64,000 nucleotides of DNA from Acridotheres tristis (GCA_037013685.1 CM072886.1:27473080-27537079); one strand, 5' to 3'. Shown: positions 45,476 through 59,680, counted from the stretch's first letter. Numbers and translations: made by a program. Notes: generated from the sequence alone by a model not told the origin.

Positions 45476-47309
45476 AACTCAAAAATGATGACAACACTAG
45501 GACTACAAGCACAAAATGCTGTGTACTTACTGCCCATGTAGATGCTGTCTTTAGCTCTATCTACTTCCCTAATTCCTGCCAACCTACTCAATGCTCCCCT
45601 CAAAGTGAAACAGATGAAATTAATTAACATAAATAGATCTGAAATGATTAAAAGAGTATTTATCAATCGCAGCTTTCCAAGATGCTTAGGTCTTAGACTA
45701 TGTGTCTTATACCATATATAAAATCTATTCTTAATTATGTCTTTGATATTGACTTAGAGAAGAACATGAAAGGGCAGGTGTTCAATAGCATTTGCAGAAA
45801 TTTTAAGCATCTCCCTTACACTGAAAGCAGAGTAAATTTTCCACAAATAAACTCCCTATAGTAGATAACCTTATGATAATTATATCCACCACTTTCCCTA
45901 ATCCAAAAATCCACTCACTCAACAAGATATAAAATAATGTAAAAACAAGCCAGGTTATTTCAGGTAGCAAGTTTTGAATATCGATGGCTTTTCTTTTGCT
46001 ATTTGTATGCCATTAGATAAGCTTGTGATGAAAAACTGCATTGTAGAACCAGTGGAGTGCAATAAATTCCTCAATTCTTTAAATATGTAATTAAATATTT
46101 AAATAAATACATAACTTTGCTGAATTTGCCATAGGTCTATTACCCATGTTTATTGGTAAAAAACTGGCATCATCTTTTGGCAGAACAAGACTTAAATAAT
46201 TTGGAGTGTTCATAAGATAATGATCTAGGAAAGAGTGAAGTAAAATAAAAACATGATGGTATCCTTTACAAAACAAAACCACAAAACAAAAGCGCTGCCT
46301 AGAATATGTGAAAACAAATAGCTGCACTAAGATTGATGCCAGTTGGATCAGTTAATTTTTGTCATCTCACAGATAATAGTTAATTACTTAAACCCAATCC
46401 ACAGAGTCCTCATCCAACCACATAAAATCAAGTGACAAATCATTCTGTAAAGAGTTCACCAACACAGCAGGCTGGATGTATGCCAGAAATACAGACACAC
46501 CTGTGCAAAGGCAGTTCGCTTGTCAGAACAGAACATTCACTCAGTGCCAGAGGAAATTTCAGCCACTTTGCTTCCAGTTCAGCAGCTTATGGTATGAACC
46601 TCGAGCTAACAAATCTTAGTAGACCCAAAGTAGTTCGTTGCTAGCTATGTTTTCTGTATGTTGCACTCCCTGAAGTCTAAGTGCTGAGCAGCAAAGTAAA
46701 AAAGCTGTCAGGGTTAGCCTAGGTCCAGTACTGACCCAGGAGTAGTGAATAGCTTGATTCCTGCTGAAGACACTGAAGTTGTCACAGGGTGTCTTGTCTT
46801 GAATTTCTTCTTCCCCTACCTGTCCTGCCCTGCTGCTCTGCATGTTTTAATACCCTGCTAGAATCCTGCAAATGAATAGCACTGAAATGAAGAACAGGGA
46901 GACACCATGCAGAGTCACAGACTCATCTCAAGACCAACTGCTTATTAATTTTGGCTTTGCACAGATTTTGTCAAATCACCTGGCTCCAGGCAGAGCAGTC
47001 TTCCTGGGCACTCATCTTGCCATGACTCAACTCCCATGTAGTCCCAAATTGGAAGAATGACTTTATTAAAAGAGACTAATCACACCACTTTAGATAATCA
47101 AGTTTATATACAATTGACAATTTGAAAATATGTTACTCATATGGCAACATACTATTTAAATACACATAAAGTGCACAGATATTATTTACATTAACAGGGT
47201 ACACTTCATCATGATGACTTCATAATGATGACTGAACACATGTGAAGAACACATAGAAGAAAAAAACATATAATAGATTAAGACCATTTTATCAGTTCAC
47301 ATTTTTTCT

Positions 47310-47327
47310 AAAAAAAAAAAAAAAAAA
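47310..47327 (+). repeat. Poly(A) run (18 nt)
   Basis: A simple A-run with no recognisable retroelement body next to it. Confidence 0.95.
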
Positions 47328-48143
47328 GAACAAAACCTGCAGTATGTATATACATTCTAACAAAAAGCAGGTAAAGGAGGTCCTACAGCCTATGGATGAT
47401 CACAGCATTCCCATCCATTTATATTCTATGAATGTACCTAACTAGAAACCTGGAAATCTAAGATGATCATTTACAGGATCAACTCGCACTGTTTCACTGA
47501 ATTATTAATTTTTTTCTTCAGAAACTGACTAAAATAACTACCATTATGCCTGGCCAAGTTCAAAAGCACCAAATGATTTTTCAATACTTAATAAGCTATA
47601 ACTCATTAATTGACAATATTTGTATTATTGCTAATATGTTGTCAACAATTTTTTGCATTTTACATCCTGAAATGTAAGATCAAGTAATTTTCATAATGGT
47701 TAGCACATGTTTCTATCCTGAATTTCAAATAATGTAAGTACATTACTATTAGAAACATTACTGAAACAGGTTTTTATTTAGCTACATTCTGAATCACACT
47801 ATTAGGATGTGCTAAGCAAATGCAAATTTCAATTGAGGATAAGAAAAGAAAAACAATCTGGCTTTTTCTTCCAGTCAAATCAGAATACTTTGTCTAGTGG
47901 TGAATCTGTAATGACAATGTGCACACACAGCTTTTTTTTCAGCTGAATTCTTTGTTTCATAACATCAGAAAATCTCACTACCAGAAACAACACAAGGAAA
48001 ACAGAATTTTAAATGAAATCTTAATGGACTTCACTTTTATAACTTTTGAAATTATGCTTAACATTTTCAATCTTCAGCGACTTGAAAACCATATTAATCT
48101 TACCAGAAGGGTTGTAGAGGTGTTTTGGATGTTTGGTTCTATT

Positions 48144-48170
48144 TGGGGGGGGTCGGGAGGGGAAAGGGGA
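48144..48170 (+). repeat. G-run cluster next to an LTR fragment
   Basis: Runs of G8, G3, G4 and G4 within 27 bp make a G-quadruplex motif on the plus strand. It lies just upstream of the LTR-like sequence and may be part of it. Confidence 0.6.
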
Positions 48171-48174
48171 TCTA

Positions 48175-48420
48175 TGTGATGATTTTGGTTGAGATAGAGT
48201 TAATTTCCTTCAGAGTAGCTTGCACGGAGCTGTGTTTCAGATTTGTGCTGAAAACAGTGCTGGTAGCAGAGGGGTGTTTTAGATATATTCATCAAGGCCT
48301 TTTCTCAAGCCCACCAGCGAGGCAGCTGAAGGTACATAAGAATTTGGGATGGGGTACGGTTGGGATAATTGACCCCAACTGACTATAGAGAGATATTTCA
48401 GATCGTATGGCATCCTGTTA
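48175..48420 (+). mobile_element. Endogenous retrovirus LTR fragment
   Basis: Contains blocks shared with a common bird LTR family as I recall it: ttggttgagatagagttaat, gctgtgtttcagatttgtgc, tgaaaacagtgctgg, aaggccttttctc, cccaccagcgaggcagctga and gaccccaactgactatagag, then gatcgtatggcatcctg. No clean ends or target duplication were found, so boundaries are approximate. It looks older and more degraded than the solo LTR at 24149. Antisense to DGKB and only about 140 bp from the exon at 48557-48633. Confidence 0.6.
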
Positions 48421-48538
48421 TTTTGCTTTCCAAACGCTTTCAAATACCCCAAATACCTGATTTATAAACAATCTTCTATTTCAAATGCTTACAATGGCTA
48501 CAGAATGTGCAAATTGTCCTCATCATCTCTGATCATTA

Positions 48539-48703
<165 letters not shown>

Positions 48704-50148
48704 TTAAAAAAACAACAATCAAAATTGCTAATAGCTTTTCACAATGCACATTAGTAATTTTCTGTAGCTGTATGAGAGCTGTGGGCACAAAGAAAATGAG
48801 AACATACTTTACCTTCTTAACAAGTACTGCAAAAAGTAGCAAGTAAACACAAAATGCTCAGAAACACTCTTAGATCTAATTCTTAATTATGCTATTTAAT
48901 AGTTGGTTTTTTCATGACTATTTCAAGTCACTTTTCTTGTCCTTGAGTCAACCACAAGACATGGTCATTTCCACCAGCACTATAAAATCTCCTTTGGCAG
49001 AGCTGCCAGTGAGTAGAGGAGCTGGACAATATCAAGATAAATAAGAACCTTCCAGAAAAAAAATCTCTTCAGTGGTCATGTCACAGAAAACAAATGCTGC
49101 TGTCAAAAACCTCGATTTTTGCAAATCTCTCAGGTATTCTAAAAACTATCAGCTTCAGTAACTTTTGTCTAACGGAATTCTACAAATCCCTGCAGTTCAG
49201 AATCAGGTAGATATATTTTTTTTCAATTTATTTTCACTACGTGTAGGATAACAAAGCAACTATTTCAGTAAGTTGTCATTACATAAAAGCCTTGAACTCA
49301 GATCCACTTAGAACTCATCATACACATAACCATCTTTTCCATATTAAATTATCTCAGCAATACATGGAAAATAATTGTAACTCATTTGTTTCTTTAAAAT
49401 GCAGTAGTTGAGTGTACAATGGCCAAATGTGCACAATGGCCACAACATCTTGACCTAGTAGTGAGTACCAAAGCAGTGAATAAGAGAACAGATGAACTTT
49501 GCATCTGCAATTTCATTTCTACAGCAAAACCTGAGTAAAGTAGAGAAGCAAAGAGCGAACAAAGAACAGGACTCTCTAGAGCCATTATTTTGGCACTTAA
49601 TATTACAAACATTAGGACCTAATATGGCTTCTATTAATTAAATCAACAAAACATGGCATTGTGATAGTTCTTAGACTTTAAAAACATCCAGCATCTTAAA
49701 CCTGACTCTAAAATGTACATTTAGCAAATTATGTGACCTGAAAGGAGAAAATGCAGCAGCCAAGACTTGAACAACAGTTATGTAACAGTTCTGTACCAGT
49801 TCATAGCAGCTATTAACAGGATACAACACTGAAAAAAAAGTTTTAAGAGGTGTTGGAGGAGGTGTTTCCCTCCCACTTTCATACACAGTTTACACAGTAA
49901 TAAGTATGGCTTTTGCAACGTTTTTCATTTACCAAATTTTCTTAAATAAAAAAACCTGAGACTATGTGTGGCTCAATAATTTTTTTTATTTTCACTAACT
50001 GCATGCATTTCAACTTTACTGTCAGCTATAAGCAATATCGTTTAGCAGGCCTCATGGCAGTCAATGCAAATTTTTATTGATAAAATCATCTATAATCTTA
50101 TTGCTTTGTCATTTGAATAACAATAAAAAAAAAATCACAACTTTATGT

Positions 50149-50163
50149 AAAAAAAAAAAAAAA
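50149..50163 (+). repeat. Poly(A) run (15 nt)
   Basis: Simple A-run with a second, shorter A-run about 25 bp before it. No associated element was recognised. Confidence 0.9.
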
Positions 50164-53100
50164 GAATAAATAAACACATATATTAAGCAACAAATTTTAT
50201 TACCAGCTGTAATTAGAAGCTGGGTTAGATACTTACTGACCAGGAAAAGCACACAAACTGGTCCTGACAATTTTTTTTTCTATTATTTTAATATATTTTT
50301 CAGTATTCATATACCTGATTGCATATAAAAATCATGGCCTCTTATGATAATGCTGTCAATAACTACAAAAGCAGCAGTGTGAGATGAGCAGTTGTATGAC
50401 AGAAGTGATTGAGCCTCATCCTAAAAAAGGATTTTTCTGAACTTTGGAGGAAAGTTTAAACACACATCAAACAGACAGACAGCAAGGTCTCTTCATACAT
50501 CTTTTATTATCCAAATTAAAAAAAATAAATATAATAGAAATGTACTGCTTTCTATAGGTTTTAAAACAATGCCTTGAGGTTTTCTTTCAGCAATGACTAT
50601 GCTTTCATCTCATATTTTGCCAGATAGCCTATTCATCTTTAAATCAGTATTTTGCCTATGCAACTGTAATTAAAAGCAAAATCTATGTTATGTTATTTAT
50701 TGAAATTAAATTCTTGCTTTTCATTTTTTTTCACACTTTTCTTAGTCAAGTATCAAGAAGAAAATATGCTCTATTACAACAACAATGTAACTATTCCCCT
50801 TTTTCATGCATGAGTTTAAAAGAGTCACATCCAAAAAGCATTGTCTTCATGTTTGAAATCACAGTCAAGAACAAAAAGGTCTGCAGATGTAAATTCTGCT
50901 TTAGCTGTCCAGCAAAACTTTTGCAAAGATTTCTACATTCAGGTCAGGAGCTGTAATTATTTTCAGTACTACAGACAAGGCAGAATAATTTTTCACAATC
51001 TTTTGCTTATAGTCATTCAATCATTTTTTTCAGTTCATGTGACAGTATCCAAGCTAGAATAGAGACCTTTCAAAGTGTTCAAAATGACATATCGATATTT
51101 TGAGAAGAATGCCAGCACACCATCTTCTGCCTGCATACTCCTTAACAGTGCTGACAACCCTCAGAAAAAAATATTTCTTCTTTCTCAGCCTCGAGTAGGC
51201 AAACTAATACTGGGAACATGTCCCAGCTTTAATAAGTTGTCCTAAATGGATATGAAGAATAGGATCATGTTCTACCCTTTTTCAGGAATCACATTAAAAA
51301 ACCAAAAAGCCAACAAAAAACTGTCCTAGAAAGCTATATGGAATAGAAACGCCAATAAAATGTTATTGACTCTACTTAAAAAATAATCAAGTACACGCTT
51401 TTCATCAAAAAATAAGCAAAAAAAAATCCAGAATATATATATAGAAGTAACTAGAAATTGTTCCTAAGATTGCTTTTTCTAAAAATAGGAAATAAATAGG
51501 AGGTAAAAACAATGGTATGGATTTCTTTACAGTTTTTTCTGACCCAAATCATCTAAATAATCACTGTAAAATGCCGGTGCAAACACAAATATCAGAACAG
51601 AACCTGTATTCTCTCTGTTTCCTCAAAGTACAGATGCTCTGCATGCCTCAGCATCTTAGTGCTCCAGAGCAATTTCAGTAAATACCTAAGTACCACTCAT
51701 CTTAAAACACAAATATGGTTTTAAACTCTGTTGGAATAATGTAAGCTGTTTTTAAAATCAAGGACAAATTTCTTCTTTGTCTAAGTCTCTGAATTCCAAG
51801 CTCTCCTCAAGAGAGCTGGTTTCCAAATATGTGTATATATAGCCTGTCATGGCGGTGCTTAAACCCCATGTTATAGCTGGCACAGTACAAATTTAATGTA
51901 GCTTGAAATATAATGTTTGTTTCATGAAAAAACTCTCTTTTCTTTGCTTTTACTATTTTGCTATTTTTATTACCCACTAGGGCAGTGCTTTGGGTATTCA
52001 GTCAGAATACAGAAAAGCTTCAATTCTGTCCCCTGCCTGAATTGATTTCCACTCTTACTGTTCAACCCTTCTTCTGTTGCAATTTGCATTTAGTCAAAAG
52101 GGTGGAAGGAGAAAAAGGGAAACTGTGGCCCAGGATTCAGAGTTTGCCTAGGATGAGGTAAGATGTCGTTTCCTACCTCACACCCCAGTGAGTTTGGGTC
52201 AGAATAAACAGGCAAGGCATGGCATGGAAGACTGCTAACTGAAAAGCTATTACAAGTACATGGGAAAAAAGTAGGTGGATTCTACACCATGCTGCAGAAA
52301 TTCTGTTTTAAATTAAGGCTCCAAAATTATAAATATATGACTTGGGATAACGTTGTATTGTTTTAGAATAAAAGTGAAAACAATAAAAATGACACTAGAA
52401 ATGTGAAACCTGCATATATAAAAGCAAAAGTATCAAAGTGTCTGATTTTTTTCTTAGCTATCTTTCAGCCCTGACAAAGATACTTTTTATAACTGAATAC
52501 AAATTTACATAGTAAGTTCAAAACCATTTGAGGTTTAGCCCACATTAAAAATTATTATTCATTTTTTAAAGTGACTCAAATTGAGATGAAGAAAATTGAG
52601 CACTCAGTTGAGACTGGAATTTTGTGTAGCATTTCTCCTACAATCAGAAAACACAAAATAGAAGGAAAATTTGTGCAGATCACATATTTTTCCTACATTT
52701 TCTCCTCATCCTCACAGAAAAATTTTTCAGAGGAATTTTTTCCTTAAATAAAAAGACTCACAATTTAGGTAAAACTTACATGCTATGTAGACAGAAATGT
52801 TTTTCAATTTAAAAGGAAATAAACATTAGAAAAAATATTGAATTATGAATTGTAATTCTCCACAGGAAGTCATAACAACCTGCATATTTATTGGGCCATA
52901 ACTAATTTTAACACTTACAATATCATATAGAGTAATAACCATTTTCTACCTCCATATGCCGTTTGTAAACATATATTCACATCACAGGCATACAAAACAT
53001 AAAAGCTTCACAGAAGCTTTTTATACACCTTATTACAATTTAGGAAAGCAAAAGGTCCAACCATATATATACAATCTTCTGCACGCCAACAAAGCCTAGC

Positions 53101-53182
53101 TCAAACTCAAAAGCTCTTCTTGACAGACAAACCAAAGAGAAGCATTGAGAGAAATCCAGCAATCAGTTGGCATTACAGTTTT

Positions 53183-53228
53183 TGTATTCTATGTATTCTA
53201 GTATTCTATGTATTCTAGGTATTCTATG
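53183..53228 (+). repeat. Short tandem repeat, unit about 9 bp (GTATTCTAT)
   Basis: Five imperfect copies of GTATTCTAT/GTATTCTAG in a row. It resembles the ATTCTATG tail repeats of CR1, but no CR1 body adjoins it, so it is called a simple tandem repeat. Confidence 0.8.
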
Positions 53229-54179
53229 GACTTTCCTTTCTCTTGTGAATGCAACAATACAAAAATGCGTGCGTATCTAAATTTATATGCAGAACTTTTT
53301 TTCTTTTTGCCTAGTTCATTTTATTCAGAGAACTGGACAATGCTTTTAGCATATTTAGTTTGAGCTATAGCTGTGCTTAATCTAAAGCTTTACTGGTCTA
53401 GAAATTCCAGTACATTAGAAAGGCCAAGCCTGCCAACAAACCTTTATGCAGCACCATTGAGTAAAAACTCTTCACCTTTCTACATAAAGGTTATTTCAGT
53501 AAGGATGTGGCTCATCAGGCATTACTCAGGGCTGCAGCATATCTGTGTTGGTAAGAGATGCCTGATGGCTGCTGCTGAACTCACAGAAGGCAGTGGCTTA
53601 CATCTTCTCTGCTGCCCATTTGTATGGCTGCAGGCTCACTGCCAAAGCTTTCAATATAGGTCACACCGCAGTTTTGAGGTTCATGACTTCTAATTTGCAT
53701 CTTTTGATGCAAATTTCACAAAGGAAACAAACATCTAAAACCTTTAATAGGATAAACACTTGATTTTGGCTTTCTTGTCATGAGAATTTAAAATCTATTG
53801 TGGCCTTGAAAAGAAGGGCCAAGGCAATCACTGTCCACTGGTCTAAAGGACACCTTCCCAAACCTGCTGCTACCAATGGTTTGGGTAACACTCTGTAATC
53901 AGAATTGAACTCCACCCTCCAAATTACATACTCATTGAATTCTATGACAATAACGAAAAATGCCTCTTAGAAACTCAGTCAGAATTGGAGGATGCTGCCT
54001 AAATAAATACACTATGACGCCAATGTAACTTTGATCTAAGTTACAAGGTGCTTTTATAGCTTGAGTTACATCACTATAACCTAAATCATTACTTTATTAC
54101 ATACCCATATAACCTGATACCTATATAACCTGAATCATAGCTTTTTATACAATGTAATGGCTAATATATGGTTAACTAG

Positions 54180-54703
54180 TTGCCTAATGCTGAACAGAAG
54201 AAAAGAAGAACAGAACTTGCCAGGTGGATAGCTTTAGAGAAGACAAGTATTAGTTCTGCTGAAAAATTGGCAAATGCAAAGTCAATTAGCCACAAAACAG
54301 AATTTAGGCCAGTTAAGACCACATAGACCAAGGAATGCCATAACTGCTCCGAAGACAAAGTTGAAAAGTTCAGATGTGAAGAAGACCTTGGAAGCCTTCA
54401 TCAAAGACCCCTGACAGACCCCAAATTGTGGAGACTCAGGCACACTGCAAAAGAGCTATCTAATAACCACGAGCTCATACTGTGTAAATTAGTTCTGGCG
54501 TGTATGGGATGATGCTGTAGTGACATAATGATACTAAGCAATACTTACTTTATAAATATACCACAGCATTTGACAAGGGTGGGTGAGTTTGGTGGAGAAC
54601 CCCCCCTCACCACCAGTGCTGCAATAAACAAATACCTGCTCGGTAGACATTGGTCTGTGGGGATTTATTGCCAACCTATCTTGCGGGCATCGAGTGGCAA
54701 ATT
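54180..54703 (+). mobile_element. Probable endogenous retrovirus LTR
   Basis: A block with LTR architecture: a TATA-like ctttataaatata at about 54548, an AATAAA polyadenylation signal at about 54624, then the motif ggggatttattgccaaccta and cttgcgggcatcgagtggca, which resembles the 3' end of a bird LTR group. The right end is probably at ...GTGGCA near 54703. The left end (TGCCTAATG near 54181) is tentative, because no target duplication was found. No retroviral genes adjoin it; sequence to about 54860 is GC-richer but unrecognised. Antisense to DGKB. Confidence 0.5.
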
Positions 54704-55922
54704 ACGTTTGCAACAGGGAATGGAGGAGGTAGAACAAGGGAGAGGTAGGAGCAGCAGCCCCTGCTGCAGAGGAAAACTTCCTCCTGACACCCAAAGCAGG
54801 AGCTGCCTCTTCTACCCATCCTCCTTGCTGGGGCTCAGCAACACAAGGAGCAAGACAGATTCATTTTACCCATCGCCATAAACTACTTAGACAAGGACTT
54901 CTTTGGGAAAAAAAAGCAATATTGACTGCATGTGCCAAAACCTCTTTAGTCCACATTAATAAAAAATGCCCACCAAATCCCTCTTCCCTAAGCAGATGTT
55001 CAAGTGAAAAGTATATGGCAAACAACAGGGAGTTGGGGAGGCTTAATTTTAGTCTGCTAGTGGGAAGAGCTTTCAAAGGGAGAAACAAGTAAAGGACAAA
55101 AACAGACTCCAGAACCTGAGCAGAACTGCAGCTAAGTCCTCAGTGTACTTAAAAACTGTTAAAAAAGAAAAAGAATGCATCAGATTTTCTACGTTTTAAA
55201 ATTACTCCAGCTAACTTTCTCAGTGTCTTTTGGACTCCTTTATTTCCTGACATATTGAAAATTATGTCTTCAACACTCTGAAAGCTCCTCAGAGTGCATG
55301 TCTGACAGGAAAATTCAGGATATCAGGCTGCTGTGAGTATTTGGGCTCTGTGGGACCAGGACCCCATGGATCCTCTGGGTCAGCAGGGCAGGTCATGACC
55401 ACCAGGGTCTGTCCCATCACCACAGCTGGCAGTGGGCAGCCCCAGAGCCAGGTGTTGGCCATCTCCCTGGGGTTAGGGCAAGTAAGAGGCTGTCAGTCCG
55501 TTAAAAAACACTGAGACCAGGAAGGATGAGCCTTGGGAGCTTCTCCAGTCCTCAGATCCCATGATCACAACTGAGTTTGAAAACTCATACAAACTTTTTC
55601 TCATTTCCTGTTTATTTTTTGATGGTCATTATCACCCAATAATGAGGCTCCCAGCTCAAAAGTCTTTCAGTTAGAATGATGATGAACAACTGTCTGTTGA
55701 AATAAGGAATGCTGTTGACAATATATTTCACTCCAAATACTAAATCTATGCACTAACTAGTAGTGAGGAGTCAAATCAGTTTGGTTAGAAATTTAGCAGG
55801 TGTTATTTCTGATTTTAAGTGGGAACAGGGAAATAGCATTCTAAGGTTGAGGATATTTCTACAGGTTTTGAAATATACGTTTTAAAAAATACACTAATTC
55901 ACTTGTTTCTGTTTTTCCCAAA

Positions 55923-56352
55923 ATGCCACACCTCAAATCCTGTGTTCACAACAAGAAAGATACAGACTTGCTAGAGTGTGTCCAGAGAAGGGCAATGGAG
56001 CTGGGGGATAGTCTGTCACAAGTGCTACAAGAAGCATCTGAGGGTACTAGGGTTGTCCAGACTGGAGGAAAGGAGAAGGCTCAGGGGAGACCTTATCACT
56101 CTTTACAACCCCCCTGAAAGGAGGCTGTAGCCAGGTGAGGGTTGGCCTCTTCTCCCAGACAACCAGCAACAGAACAAGGGGAAACAGCCCCAAGTTGCAC
56201 CAGGGGAGGTTGAGGTTGTCTAGAAGGAAAAATGTCCAAAAAGTGACATGGTATTTCATTATATGTTTTAATGGGCACGGTGGCATTCAGTCAAAGGCAA
56301 GATTTAATGATTTTGAGGGCTTTTCCAACCTTATTGATTCTGTGATTCTCTG
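55923..56352 (+). mobile_element. CR1 LINE 3' fragment with complete tail
   Basis: Runs from the end of the CR1 ORF (gccacacctcaaatcctgtg, gtgtccagagaagggcaatg) through gggttgtccagactggagga, ggagaccttatcactcttta and gcaccaggggaggttgaggt to the tail cttttccaaccttattgatt followed by ctgtgattctctg. A small internal deletion removes part of the region after tgtgttca, judged against the recalled consensus. Antisense to DGKB. ORFs at 55923-56353 come from this repeat. Confidence 0.9.
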
Positions 56353-59300
56353 AATTTTTATACTTGTATACTTTCAACTCAACCTATTTAACCTAAACTT
56401 CAGTTATGGCTTCAAAAGTTACTGAAAAAGATATATTACAAGACAAAATTTCAAAGCTACATCTGGTTCTTCCATTCTGCCTCATAGCACAGACAGTTCT
56501 TGAAATTATTTTTTCCCTCTTCTTGAGTAGAATTTTTTCCCCCACTCTGCTTTATCATGTTTCTTGTTTCCAAAGTATTGAATTCATTTTACCCTTCCTC
56601 TTACAAAGTTTTAATGTTTATACAGTGGCGACTCTTGACATCACAAAATCTTTGTTCCTTGCAATCATGATTCTCTATTATACTTTCTCTTGGGACCAAA
56701 GCCTTTAAAGTCAAATACATAGCTAAACCATAAAACTGAGAAAATTAGCAATACAAGTACACATGAATCTGGATCTTGAACTACAAGTGATGAAGGCTCC
56801 TGCACTTGCTGTGAATATGTACCAGTATAAACTTCATTGCCCTTTCTCTGTCCTAAATACTATTTCTAAGCTTTTGTTCTTAGTGATCTCATGCTTGGTG
56901 CAGTGAGGAAGAGCAACTTAAAAAGAGATCACTAGAGCCTGTTCTCCCCAGGACTCAGGGAAACAAGCCTTGACAATGCTATCAAAAGCTTTCCAACATT
57001 TAGTGGCAATCAAAATCTATCAAACAGAGTAGTACAGAGTAGCAGTCCCATTGGTATTTTGGTATGTACAAAATTCTCTATTGCCTAACTACATTTGCAT
57101 GGGGAGGCTTCACATGATGCAGATATACAGACCCTGTATACACACATACAGCGTTGCCAAGCCCTTGCATTTTACTTTATATATAAATAAACACATAGAC
57201 ACAATAAGCGCAATTGGATGAATTCAGACGAGTTTTTGCAATCAGCAAGGTATTACCAAATCTCTACAAAAAATTAGCGTAAGGTGGCCATATACAATCT
57301 GGGGAAGGGAAACAGAACATGTCTCCTTTACATTCTACACATCTTTGGATAGCATAAGCAGATTTGATCTCTTGGGGCAAGTATTTAATATTCTTTAAAA
57401 CTGTGCTCCAGTTTACATAATAAGAAATTGCCTGAAAGTCCATAATGCAATACTCCTGACCAAAAATGATTTTTAAAAAATAAATCATTATTGCTTATAT
57501 AAAGTTTCTCCAATTTCTATTTCCTTTGTAGAACATTTTTAAGTTTGTGTATGTTGAAAGTGTTGACACTGCAACAACAGTTCTCATTTATCACCATTTT
57601 GGCTGAGAACGTTGCTATATATATTTTGAAATCCATCTTTGAGTACTTATAGTATTACATGTGTTGAGCCTATGGAAACATTAATATTATAGTAAGTTTG
57701 AAGTTAGTCACTGAAAAAGTAGCAGCTTTGTTGTCCATAGGAATGGGCTGCTAGCAGACATTTGCCTACGAGCCACAGCCTCCCAACCATTGCTCAATTA
57801 CAAAGGCATGGCATGAGGCAGAGATTGTTTCCACTGCCATATTTACACATTCAGCTACCTTTTAAGGCTACTGAAAACGTTTAATGCTAAACAGATAAAA
57901 TTAAAATATAAAAGTCAAAGAAAAAATGCTACAGGCTGATCAGTAAAAAAAAAAAAAGTCAGTTTGAGTTCAAGACCTAACTTTTGGGATAATACTGTTT
58001 TCCTAATTGCTGTAACTTGAAATTTAATGAAATAAACAACTGGTAAGTGACTACAACTGTGCCTTAACTGTATGCTTGGAAGTTTTTGAGTTTTTCTATT
58101 TTCATTACTACAGCAAAGCAACTCAGTATTTATATTATACTTTCATGCATTAAATATTAATATATGCTCATTTATCTTAACAATTGTCATTTTAAATCTA
58201 TCCTGGGAAATCTGCTTTATGTTCATTGCTCTGAGAAACGAATGTTTCAAGTACTACTTCCATACATTTTCTAGGTGTGGCCTTTCAAATTTTAAAAAAT
58301 TCTGTTTCCATCTACCCAGCTGTTTTCAAGTTTGGTATAGTTAAACAACATTTTTAGTGTATTGCTATATAAAATATTTTAAATTTTTTTTCATTATTAA
58401 GTACTTTCTTCAGATAATTAACTGCTTTATCTCACTAATTTCTTATGTACCTTTATGGACAATATGGACCATAACAGATAATACTTGAGTTATTAGAGGA
58501 TACAGAAGAAAGGTATCACACAAGAACATCAAGGAAAGGAAAGCCCTTAAGTTCAGGTCACACCCCTGGAGATCTGTTTTCTACTGATCCTTGCCTGATG
58601 CACCTCAAACCTTTTCCCTTTCTCTACAAAAACATTAGACCTGAATTTTGTATCTGCTTTATTACAAAGATTTCATCTTCTGCCTTTCCAATTTAATATC
58701 AAAGCTGGAACGGGTTAATTCTTTGTCATTCCAGGATTCTAAGGAGATGGCAAGCAAGAATAAACCTTGTAATATAGTACATTGACAAAGGCAGCATTAA
58801 ACCCTACTGCCAGGACTATCTGTGATTTATCAAATGACATTTTGTGTCAGAGTATCAGGGAGACACACTCTAAGGAAGACTGCATTTTCACAGAAACTTA
58901 CTTGGCAAGGTAATAACGTTATTCAGATAAATAGCTCCCACAAGTAAGCTTATAGAGATCTCTAATCATCCCAAACAATATCTGTTTGACTATTTAATTT
59001 AAGCAGTTTAATACACTTGGGCTACTTGTCCTCTACAGGCTTAGAAGCCAAAGCCCATTTGCTCACTTAAGCTTTATTTCTTACTCTCTTATCACTTCCT
59101 ACAATTCCCTATTCACCTAATAAAAAAAGCGAATAAGAACACATAAATTCTCAGCCATTTCTCTTCAAGTATTCAGAAATAGATAGCTTCAATCCTAAAA
59201 TTATCCTATAATCTGTTTTCTATGGTTTTATCCCATCAATCTGTTCTTCATTTATATTTTCTCACATTTCCTTCATTTTTCTCTGAGCTTATTCCCCAGG

Positions 59301-59604
59301 ATAGATGCTTGCTCCTTTGTGCGCTACCTCTAATGACCAGTTTTTGTGTGACACATAGAGTAATATACAGCTTTCTATGTTTTAAAACTAGACTGTCCCT
59401 TCTGTAGCTGACCCCCTGGCCTTTTAAAGAACCACTTTGCTTGACTTCAGGGAAATGAAAAATTGATTGTTTTCAGCAAATATGAGTCACAGGGAGTCTG
59501 ACAGGGAAAGAAAGAAGTACTACACATCTAGACTGATTTTTGCCTTCAAACAATAATGATGAACTATTGGATAAATACCCTTGAGTGAGTATTTAGGTAA
59601 CTCT

Positions 59605-59680
59605 GCCTTGGCACGGGGGTTGGACTAGATAATCTTCAGATGTTCCTTCCAACCTTAACTATTCCGTGACTGTGTGAATG
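59605..59680 (+). mobile_element. CR1 LINE 3' tail remnant
   Basis: The end of a CR1 3' UTR: gcacgggggttggactagat, aatcttcagatgttccttcc, aaccttaactattccgtgac, then tgtgtg. Only about 75 bp remain, so this copy is severely 5'-truncated. Antisense to DGKB. Confidence 0.85.

Noticed and set aside
45016..45666. ORFs of 69-130 codons on both strands
   Set aside because: They derive wholly or partly from the decayed CR1 reverse transcriptase region and are interrupted relative to it.
53183..53228. CR1 terminal microsatellite
   Set aside because: The unit is similar to ATTCTATG, but no CR1 3' UTR precedes it, so it was kept only as a simple tandem repeat.
56406..56708. 100-codon hydrophobic plus-strand ORF next to a CR1 tail
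   Set aside because: Hydrophobic residues reflect T-rich DNA. No splice context, promoter or homologue was recognised.
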